The notes: generated by a model from the letters alone, not told the origin. DNA of 64,000 nucleotides from Bradyrhizobium huanghuaihaiense (GCF_007830635.1 NZ_VLLA01000008.1:186001-250000), one strand, 5' to 3'; counted from the first letter of the stretch, positions 45,756-55,001 are shown. Translations and numbers: made by a program.

Positions 45756-45782
45756 AATCGTCCCGGCGAGGCCGGGACGATT
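45756..45782 (-). terminator. Intrinsic terminator after the DUF4167 gene
   Basis: Read on the minus strand: a 12-base stem AATCGTCCCGGC-ctc-GCCGGGACGATT followed by TGTTTTTGG, 23 bases after the stop codon. Confidence 0.85.
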
Positions 45783-45805
45783 CAAGTCAGAAAATCAGAA
45801 GAGGC

Positions 45806-46588
45806 TTACTCGCCGGAGGCGACCTCGTCGCTCGACGCAGCGGGGGCCGCTTCACGATCGGGACGCGGCCCATGCGGCCGGCGCCGACGGCGCGGAAAGC
45901 GTTCGCCGCCGCCACCGCCGCCTTCAAAGCCGCCCTGGGCGCCATTCACCTGCGGCTGTGCGCCGGTGATGAAGGAGGGCAGGCGGTCCACGCTGCCGGC
46001 ATCGGCGATGACGGGCTGCGGCTGGTTCGCGGGTTGCGGCTGCGGCTGATATTGCGGCTGCGGGCGATGATCGCGTTCGCGGTGCTCGCGCGGTTGCTGG
46101 TTGTCGCGCTGATAGGGCTGCTGATTGTCGCGCTGCTGGTGATCACGCTGGTGATGATCGCGCTGGCCGTCGCGGTCGCGCATGAAGGGCTGCTGCTGCG
46201 GCGGCTGCGGAACGAAGCCCGGCTCTTGGCCGAACGCCGAGAAATTCTCGCCGTCGTCCTCGCTGTCATCACCGCTGGTGTTGCTGATCGGCTCGTCGCC
46301 ACGCGGCTGCTGGTTCTGGCGGAACTGCTCCTGGGCGGCCGCGATCAGGCGGAAATAGTGCTCGGCGTGCTGGTAGTAGTTCTCGGCCGCAACGGGGTCG
46401 CCGGAGGAGCGCGCATCGCGCGCGAGCTGCAGATACTTCTCGGCGATATGCGAAGCCGTGCCGCGGATCTTGATGTCGGGCCCGTTGGACTCGTAGACCC
46501 GGGTCATCGGGTTCTGGCCGCGCCGGTTGTTGTTGTTGTTATTGTTGTTGCGGTTGCGCATCCGCTGCTTGTTCTGACCGTTTCTCAT
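45806..46588 (-). CDS. DUF4167 domain protein
   Basis: 260 residues. It begins MRNGQNKQRMRNR with a run of eight asparagines, then the conserved DUF4167 region (about 27-95, NGPDIKIRGTASHIAEKYLQ and DPVAAENYYQHAEHYFRLIA). The rest is disordered: Gln/Pro/Arg/His-rich repeats of the HQRDNQQP kind and a basic tail. The family is common in Rhizobiales directly after prfA-prmC and has no assigned function; composition suggests RNA binding or condensate formation. It lies downstream of prmC with 457 bases between. Confidence 0.9.
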   Translation of the reverse strand: MRNGQNKQRMRNRNNNNNNNNRRGQNPMTRVYESNGPDIKIRGTASHIAEKYLQLARDARSSGDPVAAENYYQHAEHYFRLIAAAQEQFRQNQQPRGDEPISNTSGDDSEDDGENFSAFGQEPGFVPQPPQQQPFMRDRDGQRDHHQRDHQQRDNQQPYQRDNQQPREHRERDHRPQPQYQPQPQPANQPQPVIADAGSVDRLPSFITGAQPQVNGAQGGFEGGGGGGERFPRRRRRPHGPRPDREAAPAASSDEVASGE

Positions 46589-47045
46589 GTCCTGCCTTTA
46601 ATTCCAGCCCTAAAGGTTGCACGCATTACTGATTGCTGAGACTGACCTGGTGACAGCGGTTCACATCGCTCGTACGCACCGCGCACGAGAGCGGATTGAA
46701 CCCTGCCAATGTTCGTCGACCGTCGCGTTCAACAAAGACGCGTTCCCCACCCGCCAGCATTCATTGCCAGCGAACCCATTCATATCGCCTGCCGAAACAA
46801 GCCCAGCTTTCTTGCGTAAGTCTTCAAGCGCAATATCAGGCTTTCGTTCACGTTGCGGTCGGAGAGCAGCGCAGCTCGCTGGCCATCGCGCTCAACCCTG
46901 CGGCTTGGAACCTTTAATCAGTAAAGCTCTCGCCCGAGAGCCCGGCTTTCACCCGTAGGTCTACGGGGCCGGCACCGATGTGTTGATCGGAACGTAGTCG
47001 TTCCCAAGGGATATTCCAAGAGCTTTTTACAGACCAATCCGGCTT
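46589..47045. other. Intergenic region upstream of the DUF4167 gene
   Basis: About 457 bases between the prmC stop and the DUF4167 start. It presumably contains the DUF4167 promoter and a long leader. Short open frames are present but have no ribosome site. I see no strong hairpin or repeat. Confidence 0.5.
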
Positions 47046-47936
47046 TTATGGGGGCATTTTTCGGGCCGAAACGGCCCGTGGGATACCCGCCAAATCGGCC
47101 TTGGGTGACCTGTCCACCACTAACGCGGCAGCGGCCATCAAGGTTTCAATATTTCGGGCCTGGCCCTGTCCGGCCTCGACGATCAGGGCCCCGCCGGGGG
47201 CGAGGCGCTCGGCCGCCTGCGGCGTCAGGACCCGGTAGGCGTCATATCCGTCATTGCCGCCGTCGAGGGCCAGATGCGGATCGTGCTCACGCACTTCGAT
47301 GCTCAATTTCGGAATTTCGGCCGAGGGAATATAGGGCGGGTTCGACACGATGAGATCGAATGGACCCGAGAGCGCCGCCAGATAGGAGCAGGCGACGAAG
47401 GCAGAACGGTTGCCGAGGCCGAGGGCGGCGGCATTGCCCCGCGCGGTGCCGAGAGCGGTGAGGCTGAGATCGGTGCCGACACCGAAGGCATCGGGAATCT
47501 CGTGCAGCAGCGCCAGCAGGATCGCGCCTGAGCCGGTGCCGATATCGGCGATGCGGGGCCGGTGGATTTTCTGCTCGCGAAAAAGCTCGAGCGCGCGCTC
47601 GACCACGGTCTCGGTGTCAGGACGCGGGACCAGGGTCGCCTCCGAGAGGCGGAACGGCAGGCCCCAGAATTCGCGCACGCCGAGAATGCGCGCCACCGGT
47701 TCGCCCGCGATCCGGCGCTCGGCATATTGCGCGAGCTGCAGCGCCTCGGCGCTCGTGAGGAGGCGGACGGCCTGCGCAATCAGGCCGGTGAGATCGAGTC
47801 CAAGCACGGCACCGATCAGCATGCGGGCGTCGAGCTCGGCTTCGTCGAGCTGTGCGGATCGCAGCTGCGCCGCCAGCGCGCGGCGTGCGCTCTCGATCGA
47901 TTGTCCTGTGAAGGCGCTGCTCACGCGGCGCGTCAC
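47046..47936 (-). CDS. prmC: Release factor glutamine methyltransferase
   Basis: 296 residues. An N-terminal helical domain is followed by a methylase domain: motif I ADIGTGSGAILLALL, motif IV NPPYIPS, which methylates the glutamine amide of the GGQ motif of release factors. It overlaps prfA by 4 bases, so enzyme and substrate are translationally coupled. Length is normal for HemK/PrmC. Confidence 0.95.
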   Translation of the reverse strand: MTRRVSSAFTGQSIESARRALAAQLRSAQLDEAELDARMLIGAVLGLDLTGLIAQAVRLLTSAEALQLAQYAERRIAGEPVARILGVREFWGLPFRLSEATLVPRPDTETVVERALELFREQKIHRPRIADIGTGSGAILLALLHEIPDAFGVGTDLSLTALGTARGNAAALGLGNRSAFVACSYLAALSGPFDLIVSNPPYIPSAEIPKLSIEVREHDPHLALDGGNDGYDAYRVLTPQAAERLAPGGALIVEAGQGQARNIETLMAAAALVVDRSPKADLAGIPRAVSARKMPP

Positions 47937-49018
47937 GCCGCCGCGCCTTGCGCGGCGAGCTGCGCGGCCTGGTGTTCGGTGGTCAGCGCGTCGATCAATT
48001 CGCCCAGCGCTTCGCCGGCGATCACTTGCGGCAGCTTGTAGAGCGTCAGGTTGATGCGGTGGTCGGTGACGCGCCCTTGCGGGAAGTTGTAGGTGCGGAT
48101 GCGCTCGGAGCGATCGCCGGAGCCGACCTTCTCCTTGCGCTCGGCCGAGCGCGCGGCGTCGACGCGCTGGCGCTCGGCGTCGTAGATGCGCGAGCGCAGG
48201 ATGTTCATGGCGGAGGCGCGGTTCTTGTGCTGCGAGCGGCTGTCCTGCATCATCACCACGATGCCGGTCGGGATGTGGGTGATGCGGATCGCCGATTCGG
48301 TCTTGTTGACGTGCTGGCCGCCGGCTCCTTGCGCACGCATGGTCTCGATGCGCAGGTCGTCGTTCTTGATGTCGACGTCGACATCCTCGACCTCCGGCAG
48401 CACCGCGACGGTAGCGGCCGACGTATGGATGCGCCCTTGCGTCTCGGTGTCGGGCACGCGCTGCACGCGATGCACGCCGGATTCGAATTTCAGCTTCGAG
48501 AACGCGCCGCGGCCCTGCACCTCCGCGATGATTTCCTTGTAGCCGCCGACGGTGCCTTCGCTGGCCGAGATCACCTCGACCTTCCAGCCCTGCAAGCCGG
48601 CGAAACGCTCGTACATCCGGAACAGGTCGCCGGCGAACAGCGAGGCCTCGTCGCCGCCGGTGCCGGCGCGGATTTCCAGCATCACGTTGCGGTCGTCCAT
48701 GGCGTCCTTGGGCAACAGCGCGACGCGGATCTTCTGGACCAGCTCCTCGATCCTTGGCGTCAGCTCGTCGCGCTCGGCTTCCGCCATGCCGCGCATCTCC
48801 GCGTCCGTCGCGGGATCGGCGATCAGCGCCTCGGTATCGGCGAGCTCCTTGACGGCGGACCGATAGGTCTTGACCGCCTCGATCAGCGGGGTGATCTCGG
48901 CGAGCTCGCGCGTGATCTGCACATAGCGTTCGGAGGCGAGCTGTCCGAGCGATTCGGCCTCGAGCGAAGCGTGATGCGCGAGCAGGACGTCCAGTTTGGC
49001 TTCGGGGAGTGACGACAT
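47933..49018 (-). CDS. prfA: Peptide chain release factor 1
   Basis: 361 residues. GGQ motif in GAGGQHVNKTESAIRITHIP near 230-240, and the RF1 class marker PxT is visible as VPDTETQGRIHTS rather than SPF, so it reads UAA and UAG. It frees the finished peptide from the ribosome. It is first of the prfA-prmC pair and is preceded by ptsP on the same strand with 59 bases between. Confidence 0.96.
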   Translation of the reverse strand: MSSLPEAKLDVLLAHHASLEAESLGQLASERYVQITRELAEITPLIEAVKTYRSAVKELADTEALIADPATDAEMRGMAEAERDELTPRIEELVQKIRVALLPKDAMDDRNVMLEIRAGTGGDEASLFAGDLFRMYERFAGLQGWKVEVISASEGTVGGYKEIIAEVQGRGAFSKLKFESGVHRVQRVPDTETQGRIHTSAATVAVLPEVEDVDVDIKNDDLRIETMRAQGAGGQHVNKTESAIRITHIPTGIVVMMQDSRSQHKNRASAMNILRSRIYDAERQRVDAARSAERKEKVGSGDRSERIRTYNFPQGRVTDHRINLTLYKLPQVIAGEALGELIDALTTEHQAAQLAAQGAAA

Positions 49019-49077
49019 CGGTTCAGTCTCAAAGGGCGAAAGGAGGCGAGGGCGGCAGGGAGCGGGCGACAGGCCCG

Positions 49078-51345
49078 CTACAACGCAAGGCCCTCGGCCT
49101 CGGCAAATTCCGTCAGCTTCTGCCGGATCGAGACGCTGCCCGCGGGCGCATCCAGCAGAGGGTTGAGCATCGCTTCGGCCTTCTTCGCGTCGACATCGAG
49201 CACCATCGCCTTGACAGGGCCGAGCGCGGTCGCCGAGAGCGACAGCGAGCGATAGCCCAGCGCGATCAGCGCCAGTGCGCCGATCGGCTTGGAGGCCATC
49301 TCGCCGCAGAGCGAGAGCGATTTCTGCGCGCCTTGCGCCTTCCGCGCGATGTCGCGCAGCGCGCGCAAGATCGGCGCCGACATCGTGTCGAAGCGCTCGG
49401 AGACTTTTGCATTGCCGCGGTCGACCGCGAACAGGAACTGGAACAGATCGTTGGAGCCGACCGAGATGAAATCGACCTTCTTCAGGAGCTCATCGAGCTG
49501 GTAGAGCAGGGCGGGCACCTCGACCATGGTGCCGATGTCGATTCTTTCAGGCAGCGTGTGGCCGTGCTGGCGCAGATAAGTGAGCTCGCGCTCGACCAGC
49601 GCCTTCGCCGAGTCGAATTCGGCGACCTCAGAGATCATCGGGAACATGATGCGCAGCGCGCGGCCACCGCCGGCGCGCAAGAGCGCGCGGATCTGGCCGC
49701 GCAGAAGGCCGGGGCGATCGAGCCCGAGTCGGATCGCGCGCCAGCCGAGCGCGGGATTTTCCTCGATCACCGCTTCCATGTAGGGCAGCGCCTTGTCGCC
49801 GCCGATGTCGAGGGTGCGGAAGGTGACGGGCTTAGGTCCGGCGGCATCCAGCACGGTGCGATAGAGCGCGAGCTGGTCGCTGGTGCGCGGCAGGCTCTGG
49901 CCGACCATGAATTGCAGCTCGGTGCGGAACAGGCCGATGCCGGCGCTGCCGGTGTCCTCGATATGCGGCAGGTCGATCGCTAACCCTGCGTTGATCATCA
50001 GCTCGACCTTCTGGCCGTCCCTGGTGACGCAGGGCCGGTCGCGCAGCGCCAGATACTGCGCCTGGCGGCGGGCGCGGAAGCGCACGCGCTCGGCGAAGGC
50101 GGCCTCGATCTCCTGCGACGGACGCACATAGATCGAACCGGAGGTGCCGTCGACGATGATGGCATCGCCGGGATCGGCGATACCGGGCGCGTTTGGCACC
50201 TCGCCGACCGCAGGGATGCCGAGCGCGCGCGCCACGATCGAGACGTGGGAGTTGGCGGTGCCTTCCTCCAGCACGATGCCGCGCAGGCGCTTGCGGTCGT
50301 AGTCGAGCAGCGCCGCGGGGCCCATCGCGCGAGCGATGACGATGGCGTTGTCGGGCAATTGCTCGCGTGACGGCGCGTGATCCTGGCCGACCAGTTGCCG
50401 CATCAGGCGGTAGCCGAGATCCTCGAGATCGTGCAGGCGGTCGCGCAAATAAGGATCGGTCGAGCGCAGCATGCGCGCGCGGGTGTCGGACTGCACGCGC
50501 TCGACTGCGGCTTCCGCGGTGAGGCCGGTGGCGACCGCCTCGTGCAGCTTGTGCGACCAGCCCTGGTCGTTGGCGAACATGCGGTAGGCTTCCAGCACCT
50601 CGCGGTGCTCGCCGCCCTCGGCGACGTCGCCGCGCTCCAGCATGCGGTCGAGATCGGCGCGCAGCTTGGCGAGCGCGGTGTCGAGCCGCTTGATTTCCTT
50701 GGGCAGGTCTTCGGCGATGTAGTCCTTGATGACGACGCGCGGCTCGTGCAGCACGACATGGCCGAGCGCGATGCCTTCCGACAGGATCGCGCCGACCTTC
50801 TGCGCCGAATGGCGCGCGGCCGGCTCGAGGCCGGGCTGCGCCAGCGCCGACAGCTCGCCGGAGGCGATCAGCTCCGCCAGCACCATCGCGGTGGTCTGCA
50901 GTGCCTCGAGTTCCTCCTCGACATAGTTGCGCTTGGCGCGGTTCTGCACCACCAGCACGCCGAGCGTGTTGCCGGCGCGCAGAATCGGCACGCCGAGGAA
51001 GGAGTGGTAGATTTCTTCGCCGGTCTCGGGACGGAACGAGAAGGCCGGATGGCTCTGAGCATCGCTGAGGTTGAGCGGCGTCGCCTCGCTGGCGACGAGA
51101 CCGACGAGGCCCTCATGGGCGCTGAGCACGGTATGGTGCACAGCCTCGCGGTTGAGGCCTTCGGTGGCGTAGAGCTCGAGCGTGTTGTCGACGCGCAGCA
51201 CGTAGACCGAGCACACCTCGGCCACCATGTTGGCGGCGATCAGCACCACAATCTTGTCCAGCCGCTCCTGGGCCGAGACCTGCTCCGCCATGGTTTCGCG
51301 GAGCCGTCTCAACAAGACGCGGGGACCTCCCGACGCGCTCCGCAT
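49078..51345 (-). CDS. ptsP: Phosphoenolpyruvate-protein phosphotransferase PtsP (EI-Ntr)
   Basis: 755 residues. An N-terminal GAF domain (about 20-165) precedes the enzyme I domains: phosphohistidine in GTANSHVSIVARALGIP near 370, PEP-binding GIGLFRTELQFM and FRTLDIGGDKALPY, and C-terminal SLCGEMASKP. It starts the nitrogen phosphotransfer chain to NPr and EIIA-Ntr and responds to nitrogen status through the GAF domain. The MRSASGGPRVLLRRLRETMA start is typical of Rhizobiales PtsP. Confidence 0.95.
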   Translation of the reverse strand: MRSASGGPRVLLRRLRETMAEQVSAQERLDKIVVLIAANMVAEVCSVYVLRVDNTLELYATEGLNREAVHHTVLSAHEGLVGLVASEATPLNLSDAQSHPAFSFRPETGEEIYHSFLGVPILRAGNTLGVLVVQNRAKRNYVEEELEALQTTAMVLAELIASGELSALAQPGLEPAARHSAQKVGAILSEGIALGHVVLHEPRVVIKDYIAEDLPKEIKRLDTALAKLRADLDRMLERGDVAEGGEHREVLEAYRMFANDQGWSHKLHEAVATGLTAEAAVERVQSDTRARMLRSTDPYLRDRLHDLEDLGYRLMRQLVGQDHAPSREQLPDNAIVIARAMGPAALLDYDRKRLRGIVLEEGTANSHVSIVARALGIPAVGEVPNAPGIADPGDAIIVDGTSGSIYVRPSQEIEAAFAERVRFRARRQAQYLALRDRPCVTRDGQKVELMINAGLAIDLPHIEDTGSAGIGLFRTELQFMVGQSLPRTSDQLALYRTVLDAAGPKPVTFRTLDIGGDKALPYMEAVIEENPALGWRAIRLGLDRPGLLRGQIRALLRAGGGRALRIMFPMISEVAEFDSAKALVERELTYLRQHGHTLPERIDIGTMVEVPALLYQLDELLKKVDFISVGSNDLFQFLFAVDRGNAKVSERFDTMSAPILRALRDIARKAQGAQKSLSLCGEMASKPIGALALIALGYRSLSLSATALGPVKAMVLDVDAKKAEAMLNPLLDAPAGSVSIRQKLTEFAEAEGLAL

Positions 51346-51555
51346 GTACCGTCAATCTCCTCCGTCTGCCGGGGCCGAAAGGGCCCGCGGCGGCTCGCCC
51401 GAAATCCAGAAAAACAACAAATTTGCTCGTCCGGCGCCGGCCCCGGCGGTTGCCGGAGCCGAATCAGCACCGCCTGAACTGGGGCACAGTTTCCGGCAGC
51501 CCACCCTGTCCGCGTATAGCGAATTGGGGCTTGTTTTGCCAAGCAAAACGCCTGC

Positions 51556-51587
51556 CAAACGCGAAGGTGTGTACACCTTCGCGTTTG
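51556..51587. repeat. Perfect 15-bp-arm palindrome upstream of ptsP
   Basis: Arms CAAACGCGAAGGTGT and ACACCTTCGCGTTTG, separated by two bases, pair without mismatch. It lies about 210 bases before ptsP. It is not followed by a T run on either strand, so an operator or processing site is as likely as a terminator. Confidence 0.7.
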
Positions 51588-51616
51588 CTGCGACCGCTAA
51601 GAGAAAATTAGCCCAG

Positions 51617-51660
51617 GCATGGTCCGGAAAAGTGCGAAGCGGTTTCCGGAAAGACCATGC
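51617..51660. repeat. Dispersed palindrome (GCATGGTCCGGAAAA type)
   Basis: Arms GCATGGTC…CGGAAA and TTTCCG…GACCATGC enclose AGTGCGAAGCGG. It closely resembles an intergenic element I know from many Rhizobiales genomes. Confidence 0.7.
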
Positions 51661-51672
51661 TCAAATGACAAT

Positions 51673-51701
51673 CTAAAGCGCGACCACGGGTCGCGCTTTA
51701 G
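51673..51701 (-). terminator. Terminator-like hairpin at the end of lysC
   Basis: Thirteen-base stem CTAAAGCGCGACC-acg-GGTCGCGCTTTAG that begins in the lysC stop codon. On the minus strand it is followed by ATTGTCATTT, a weak T tract. Confidence 0.7.
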
Positions 51702-52954
51702 GCCTGATCGAGGCCGTAGAGCGTATGCAGGGTGCGCACCGCCAGCTCGGTATAGGCGGTGTCGATCAAAACCGAGAATTTGATCTCGGAGGTTGTAATG
51801 GCCCGGATGTTGATATTCCGCCCCGCGAGGGCCGAGAACGCCTGGGCGGCGACGCCGGCGTGGCTGCGCATGCCGCTGCCGATCACCGAGATTTTTGCGA
51901 CGTCGGTAGCGGTATCAAGCCGGGCATAGCCGATCTTGGCCTTGGCGGCGGTAATCGTGTCCTTGGCGCGGGTGTAGTCGGCGGCCGGGACCGTGAAGGT
52001 GAGATCGGTGGTCTTGCCGTCCTCGGAGACGTTCTGCACGATCATGTCGACGTTGATGTTGGCCTCGGCCAGCGGGCCGAAGATCGAGGCCGCAACGCCC
52101 GGCTTGTCCTGGATCTGGCGCACCGAGATCTGGGCCTCGTCCTTCGAAAAGGCGATACCGGTAACGACGTGGTTTTCCATGATCTCCTCCTCGCCGCAGA
52201 TCAGCGTGCCGGGCGGCTGGTTGGCATGCGGGTCGATATCCTCGGGCTTGTCGAAGCTCGATCGGACGAAGATCGGCATGTTGTGGACCATGCCGAGTTC
52301 CACCGAGCGGACCTGGAGCACTTTTGCGCCCTGCGAGGCCAGTTCCAGCATGTCCTCGAATGCGATCTTGTCGAGCCTCTTGGCCTTCGGCACGATTCGC
52401 GGGTCAGTAGTATAGACGCCATCGACATCGGTGTAGATGTCGCAGCGGTCTGCCTTGACGGCTGCGGCGATCGCCACGGCCGAGGTGTCGGAGCCGCCGC
52501 GGCCGAGCGTGGTGATGCGGCCCGTTTCGGCGTTGATGCCCTGGAAGCCCGCGATGACGGCGACCTCCTTGCGCTCCTGGAAGCGCTTGATGATCTCGCT
52601 GCCGTCGATGTCCTCGATCCGGGCCGAGGCATGGGCGTCGCTGGTCTTGATCGGGATCTGCCAGCCCTGCCAGGAGCGGGCCTGGATGCCCATGCTCTGC
52701 AGCACGATGGCAAGCAGGCCGGACGTGACCTGCTCGCCTGAGGCGACGACGGCGTCGTATTCGCGCGCGTCGTGCATCGGCGAGGCCTCGGTGCACCAGG
52801 CCACCAGCTCGTTGGTCTTGCCCGACATCGCCGAGACGACCACGGCCACTTCATGGCCGGCGTCCACCTCACGCTTCACATGACGTGCGACGTTGCGGAT
52901 GCGTTCGATGTTGGCGACGGATGTGCCGCCGAATTTCATCACGAGGCGGCTCAT
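51698..52954 (-). CDS. lysC: Aspartokinase
   Basis: 418 residues. Kinase domain with KFGGTSVAN near 7-15 and TTLGRGGSDTSAVA, then two ACT domains (ISVRQIQDKPGVAASIFGPL and ISVIGSGMRSHAGVAAQAFS). It phosphorylates aspartate, the first step to lysine, threonine and methionine, with feedback control through the ACT domains. Length is normal for the monofunctional class. It is divergent from the membrane protein gene at 53,105. Confidence 0.96.
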   Translation of the reverse strand: MSRLVMKFGGTSVANIERIRNVARHVKREVDAGHEVAVVVSAMSGKTNELVAWCTEASPMHDAREYDAVVASGEQVTSGLLAIVLQSMGIQARSWQGWQIPIKTSDAHASARIEDIDGSEIIKRFQERKEVAVIAGFQGINAETGRITTLGRGGSDTSAVAIAAAVKADRCDIYTDVDGVYTTDPRIVPKAKRLDKIAFEDMLELASQGAKVLQVRSVELGMVHNMPIFVRSSFDKPEDIDPHANQPPGTLICGEEEIMENHVVTGIAFSKDEAQISVRQIQDKPGVAASIFGPLAEANINVDMIVQNVSEDGKTTDLTFTVPAADYTRAKDTITAAKAKIGYARLDTATDVAKISVIGSGMRSHAGVAAQAFSALAGRNINIRAITTSEIKFSVLIDTAYTELAVRTLHTLYGLDQA

Positions 52955-53104
52955 GACGACGCGTGCATTCCCTCATAAGGATCAGTATGGTGACCCGCAC
53001 CGGACGGGTGCCTGCGGACACCGACCGCGCGTATACAGAGCGGCGGGGCCGGGGGCAAGCGGGTTCCTGCGGGGGCAGGTCGGGGGAGTGGGTTAACCAA
53101 GATC

Positions 53105-53572
53105 ATGGCGCGCTATATCGACGAGATCCTGCAGCCGGGCGAGCGGGTGCTGTATTCGACCAACGCGCACTGGATCTTCTATTTTCCGGCGATTGTGGCC
53201 TGGATCGTGGCGCTGGTCCTGCTGATCCTGTCGCGGCAGGTCGCGGCCGACGGCCTCGTGATTCTGTGTCTCATCGCCGCGGGCGTGGCGGCTCTGCCGG
53301 CCCTGTTCTGGACCGTGAAGGGCTGGTTCCATCGCTTCAGCACCGAGACCGACGTCACCAATCTGCGGGTCGTTCACAAGACCGGGTTCATCAAGCGCCG
53401 CACCTTCGAGATGGCGCTGGACAAGGTCGAGAGCGTCGATGTCGATCAGAGCATTCTTGGACGTATTCTCAACTACGGCGACGTGACGATTCGCGGCGTC
53501 GGCGAGGGGATCGAGACGATCAGGACCATCGCCTCGCCGCTCGCCTTCCGTAGTTCGATCACCACGCGGTAG
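53105..53572 (+). CDS. PH-domain (bPH2/YdbT-like) membrane protein
   Basis: 155 residues. Two adjacent membrane helices (about 22-70, IFYFPAIVAWIVALVLLILS and LVILCLIAAGVAALPALFWT) are followed by a bacterial pleckstrin-like region (about 75-150, TNLRVVHKTGFIKRRTFEMA and VESVDVDQSILGRILNYGDV). Function unknown; the family occurs at the inner membrane. ubiG follows after 14 bases on the same strand, so the two are probably cotranscribed. Confidence 0.87.
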   Translation: MARYIDEILQPGERVLYSTNAHWIFYFPAIVAWIVALVLLILSRQVAADGLVILCLIAAGVAALPALFWTVKGWFHRFSTETDVTNLRVVHKTGFIKRRTFEMALDKVESVDVDQSILGRILNYGDVTIRGVGEGIETIRTIASPLAFRSSITTR

Positions 53573-53586
53573 GACCGCGCGTAACC

Positions 53587-54354
53587 ATGAGCATGCAGCA
53601 AAATACTTCCCTCTCCGCCCAGCCGGGCTCGACCGTCGACGCCGCCGAGATCGCGAAATTCTCAAAACTTTCGGCGGAGTGGTGGGACCCCAAGGGCAAG
53701 ATGGCGCCGCTGCACCGGATCAACCCGCTGCGGCTCGGCTATATCCGCGACGCCGCCTGCCGCAAGTTCGAGCGCAACGTGCGCAGCCTGAACTGCCTCG
53801 GGTCCTTGCGCGTGCTCGACATCGGCTGCGGCGCCGGCCTGCTCTGCGAGCCGCTGTCGCGGCTGGGCGCGCAGGTCATCGGCGTCGATCCCTCGGTGAG
53901 CAACATCGCAGCGGCAAAGCTGCATGCCGACAAGAGCCATCTTGCGATCGACTATCGCTGCACCACGGTGGAAGAGATCGACCCGCGCGAGCGCTTCGAC
54001 ATCGTGCTGGCGATGGAGGTGGTCGAGCACGTCACCGACGTCGGCATGTTCCTGAAGCGCTGCGCCGCGATGCTGAAGCCGAACGGGCTGATGGTGGTCT
54101 CGACGCTGAACCGGAACTGGAAGAGCTTTGCGCTCGCCATCGTCGGTGCCGAATACGTCCTGCGCTGGCTGCCGCGCGGCACGCATGAATGGAACAAGTT
54201 CGTCACCCCCGACGAACTGACGAAATACCTTCTCGACAACCGCCTCGTCATCACCGAGCAGACCGGCGTCGTCTACTCACCCTTCGCCGACAAATGGAGC
54301 CTCTCGTCGGATATGGACGTGAACTACATGGTGGTCGCGGAAGGGATGGTGTGA
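53587..54354 (+). CDS. ubiG: Ubiquinone biosynthesis O-methyltransferase
   Basis: 255 residues. Starts with the UbiG pattern EIAKFSKLSAEWWDPKGKMA and HRINPLRLGYI. SAM motif I is LDIGCGAGLLCEPLSRLGA near 78-96, with MEVVEHVTD and a membrane-associating segment WLPRGTHEWNKFV. It carries out both O-methylations in ubiquinone synthesis at the inner membrane face. Position beside lysC is usual in Rhizobiales. Confidence 0.96.
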   Translation: MSMQQNTSLSAQPGSTVDAAEIAKFSKLSAEWWDPKGKMAPLHRINPLRLGYIRDAACRKFERNVRSLNCLGSLRVLDIGCGAGLLCEPLSRLGAQVIGVDPSVSNIAAAKLHADKSHLAIDYRCTTVEEIDPRERFDIVLAMEVVEHVTDVGMFLKRCAAMLKPNGLMVVSTLNRNWKSFALAIVGAEYVLRWLPRGTHEWNKFVTPDELTKYLLDNRLVITEQTGVVYSPFADKWSLSSDMDVNYMVVAEGMV

Positions 54355-54390
54355 ACTACCGTGGGTGAGGTACGAGCCGTTACTCCGAGA

Positions 54391-54440
54391 CTGGCGTCGT
54401 CCCTGCGAACGCAGGGACCCATAACCACAGGCCCCTGTAG
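54391..54440. repeat. Single REP-like arm (GTCGTCCCTGCGAACGCAGG)
   Basis: One hairpin unit with the stem CCTGCG-aa-CGCAGG, followed by GACCCATAACCACAGG. It matches the left half of the doublet at 54,760, which lies just beyond the GIY-YIG gene. Confidence 0.7.
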
Positions 54441-54464
54441 TTAGCAAAGATAGGCGCCCCGAGC

Positions 54465-54734
54465 TTGTACTACGTCTACATCCTCGCCAGCCGCCATCAC
54501 GGAACGCTCTATATCGGCGTCACCAACTCACTCCAGAAACGCCTGGAGCAGCACCGCGCCGGCAAGGGCTCCGAGTTCGTCAAGCGCTATGGCGTAAACC
54601 GGCTCGTCTACACCGAGGCCTACGAGCGGGCGGAAGAGGCGATCGCCCGCGAAAAACAGCTAAAGCGCTGGAAGATCGAGCTGATCGAGCGGGACAATCC
54701 GGAGTGGCGTGACCTGAGCGATCTCTTGGTTTGA
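54465..54734 (+). CDS. GIY-YIG superfamily small protein (UPF0213/YhbQ-like)
   Basis: 89 residues. The domain fills the whole protein: YYVYILASRHHGTLYIGVTN holds the two tyrosine motifs (YVY and YIG), then LEQHRAGKGSEFVKRYGVNR and a catalytic-type Glu in REKQLKRWKIELIE. The start is TTG at 54,465, with no good ribosome site. Small stand-alone GIY-YIG proteins have unknown roles. Here the gene is bracketed by units of the same hairpin repeat at 54,391 and 54,760. Confidence 0.85.
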   Translation: MYYVYILASRHHGTLYIGVTNSLQKRLEQHRAGKGSEFVKRYGVNRLVYTEAYERAEEAIAREKQLKRWKIELIERDNPEWRDLSDLLV

Positions 54735-54759
54735 CGGTGTGAGCGCTGCCAAGCAAATG

Positions 54760-54892
54760 CTGTCGTCCCTGCGAACGCAGGGACCCATACCGCGGAATCC
54801 ATCGGTGGCGGACGATGTTGGACTCACGGGTTGGCAGCCTCCGCAAAACTGCTCCCTGGGGTTATGGGTCCCTGCGTTCGCAGGGACGACAG
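54760..54892. repeat. REP/BIME-like hairpin doublet (GTCGTCCCTGCG type)
   Basis: Inverted terminal arms of 24 bases, beginning CTGTCGTCCCTGCGAACGCA and ending TGCGTTCGCAGGGACGACAG, match without error. Each arm is itself a hairpin (CCTGCG-aa-CGCAGG) followed by GGACCCATA or preceded by TATGGGTCC. The core of about 70 bases ends with GCTCCCTGGGGT, as in the copy at 29,687. Confidence 0.85.
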
Positions 54893-55001
54893 CGGAGTTT
54901 GTAGCGAGAGCATCGCACCCATGACATCCGCGTGATTGACCTGCTTCGCCGCTGGCGGCAGGTTGTTGACCGAGCTCTTCAGTCCCCCCTATGCCACCCC
55001 C

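Larger units (their letters stand above)
51346..51697. other. Intergenic region lysC-ptsP with three palindromes
   Basis: About 350 bases between the lysC stop and the ptsP start. It holds a perfect palindrome, a dispersed repeat and the lysC terminator, listed separately. The ptsP promoter must lie in the left part, near 51,350-51,550. No gene. Confidence 0.55.

Noticed and set aside
46464..46575. Tandem asparagine codons in the DUF4167 gene as a separate microsatellite feature
   Set aside because: It is part of the coding region and the low-complexity start is usual for this family.
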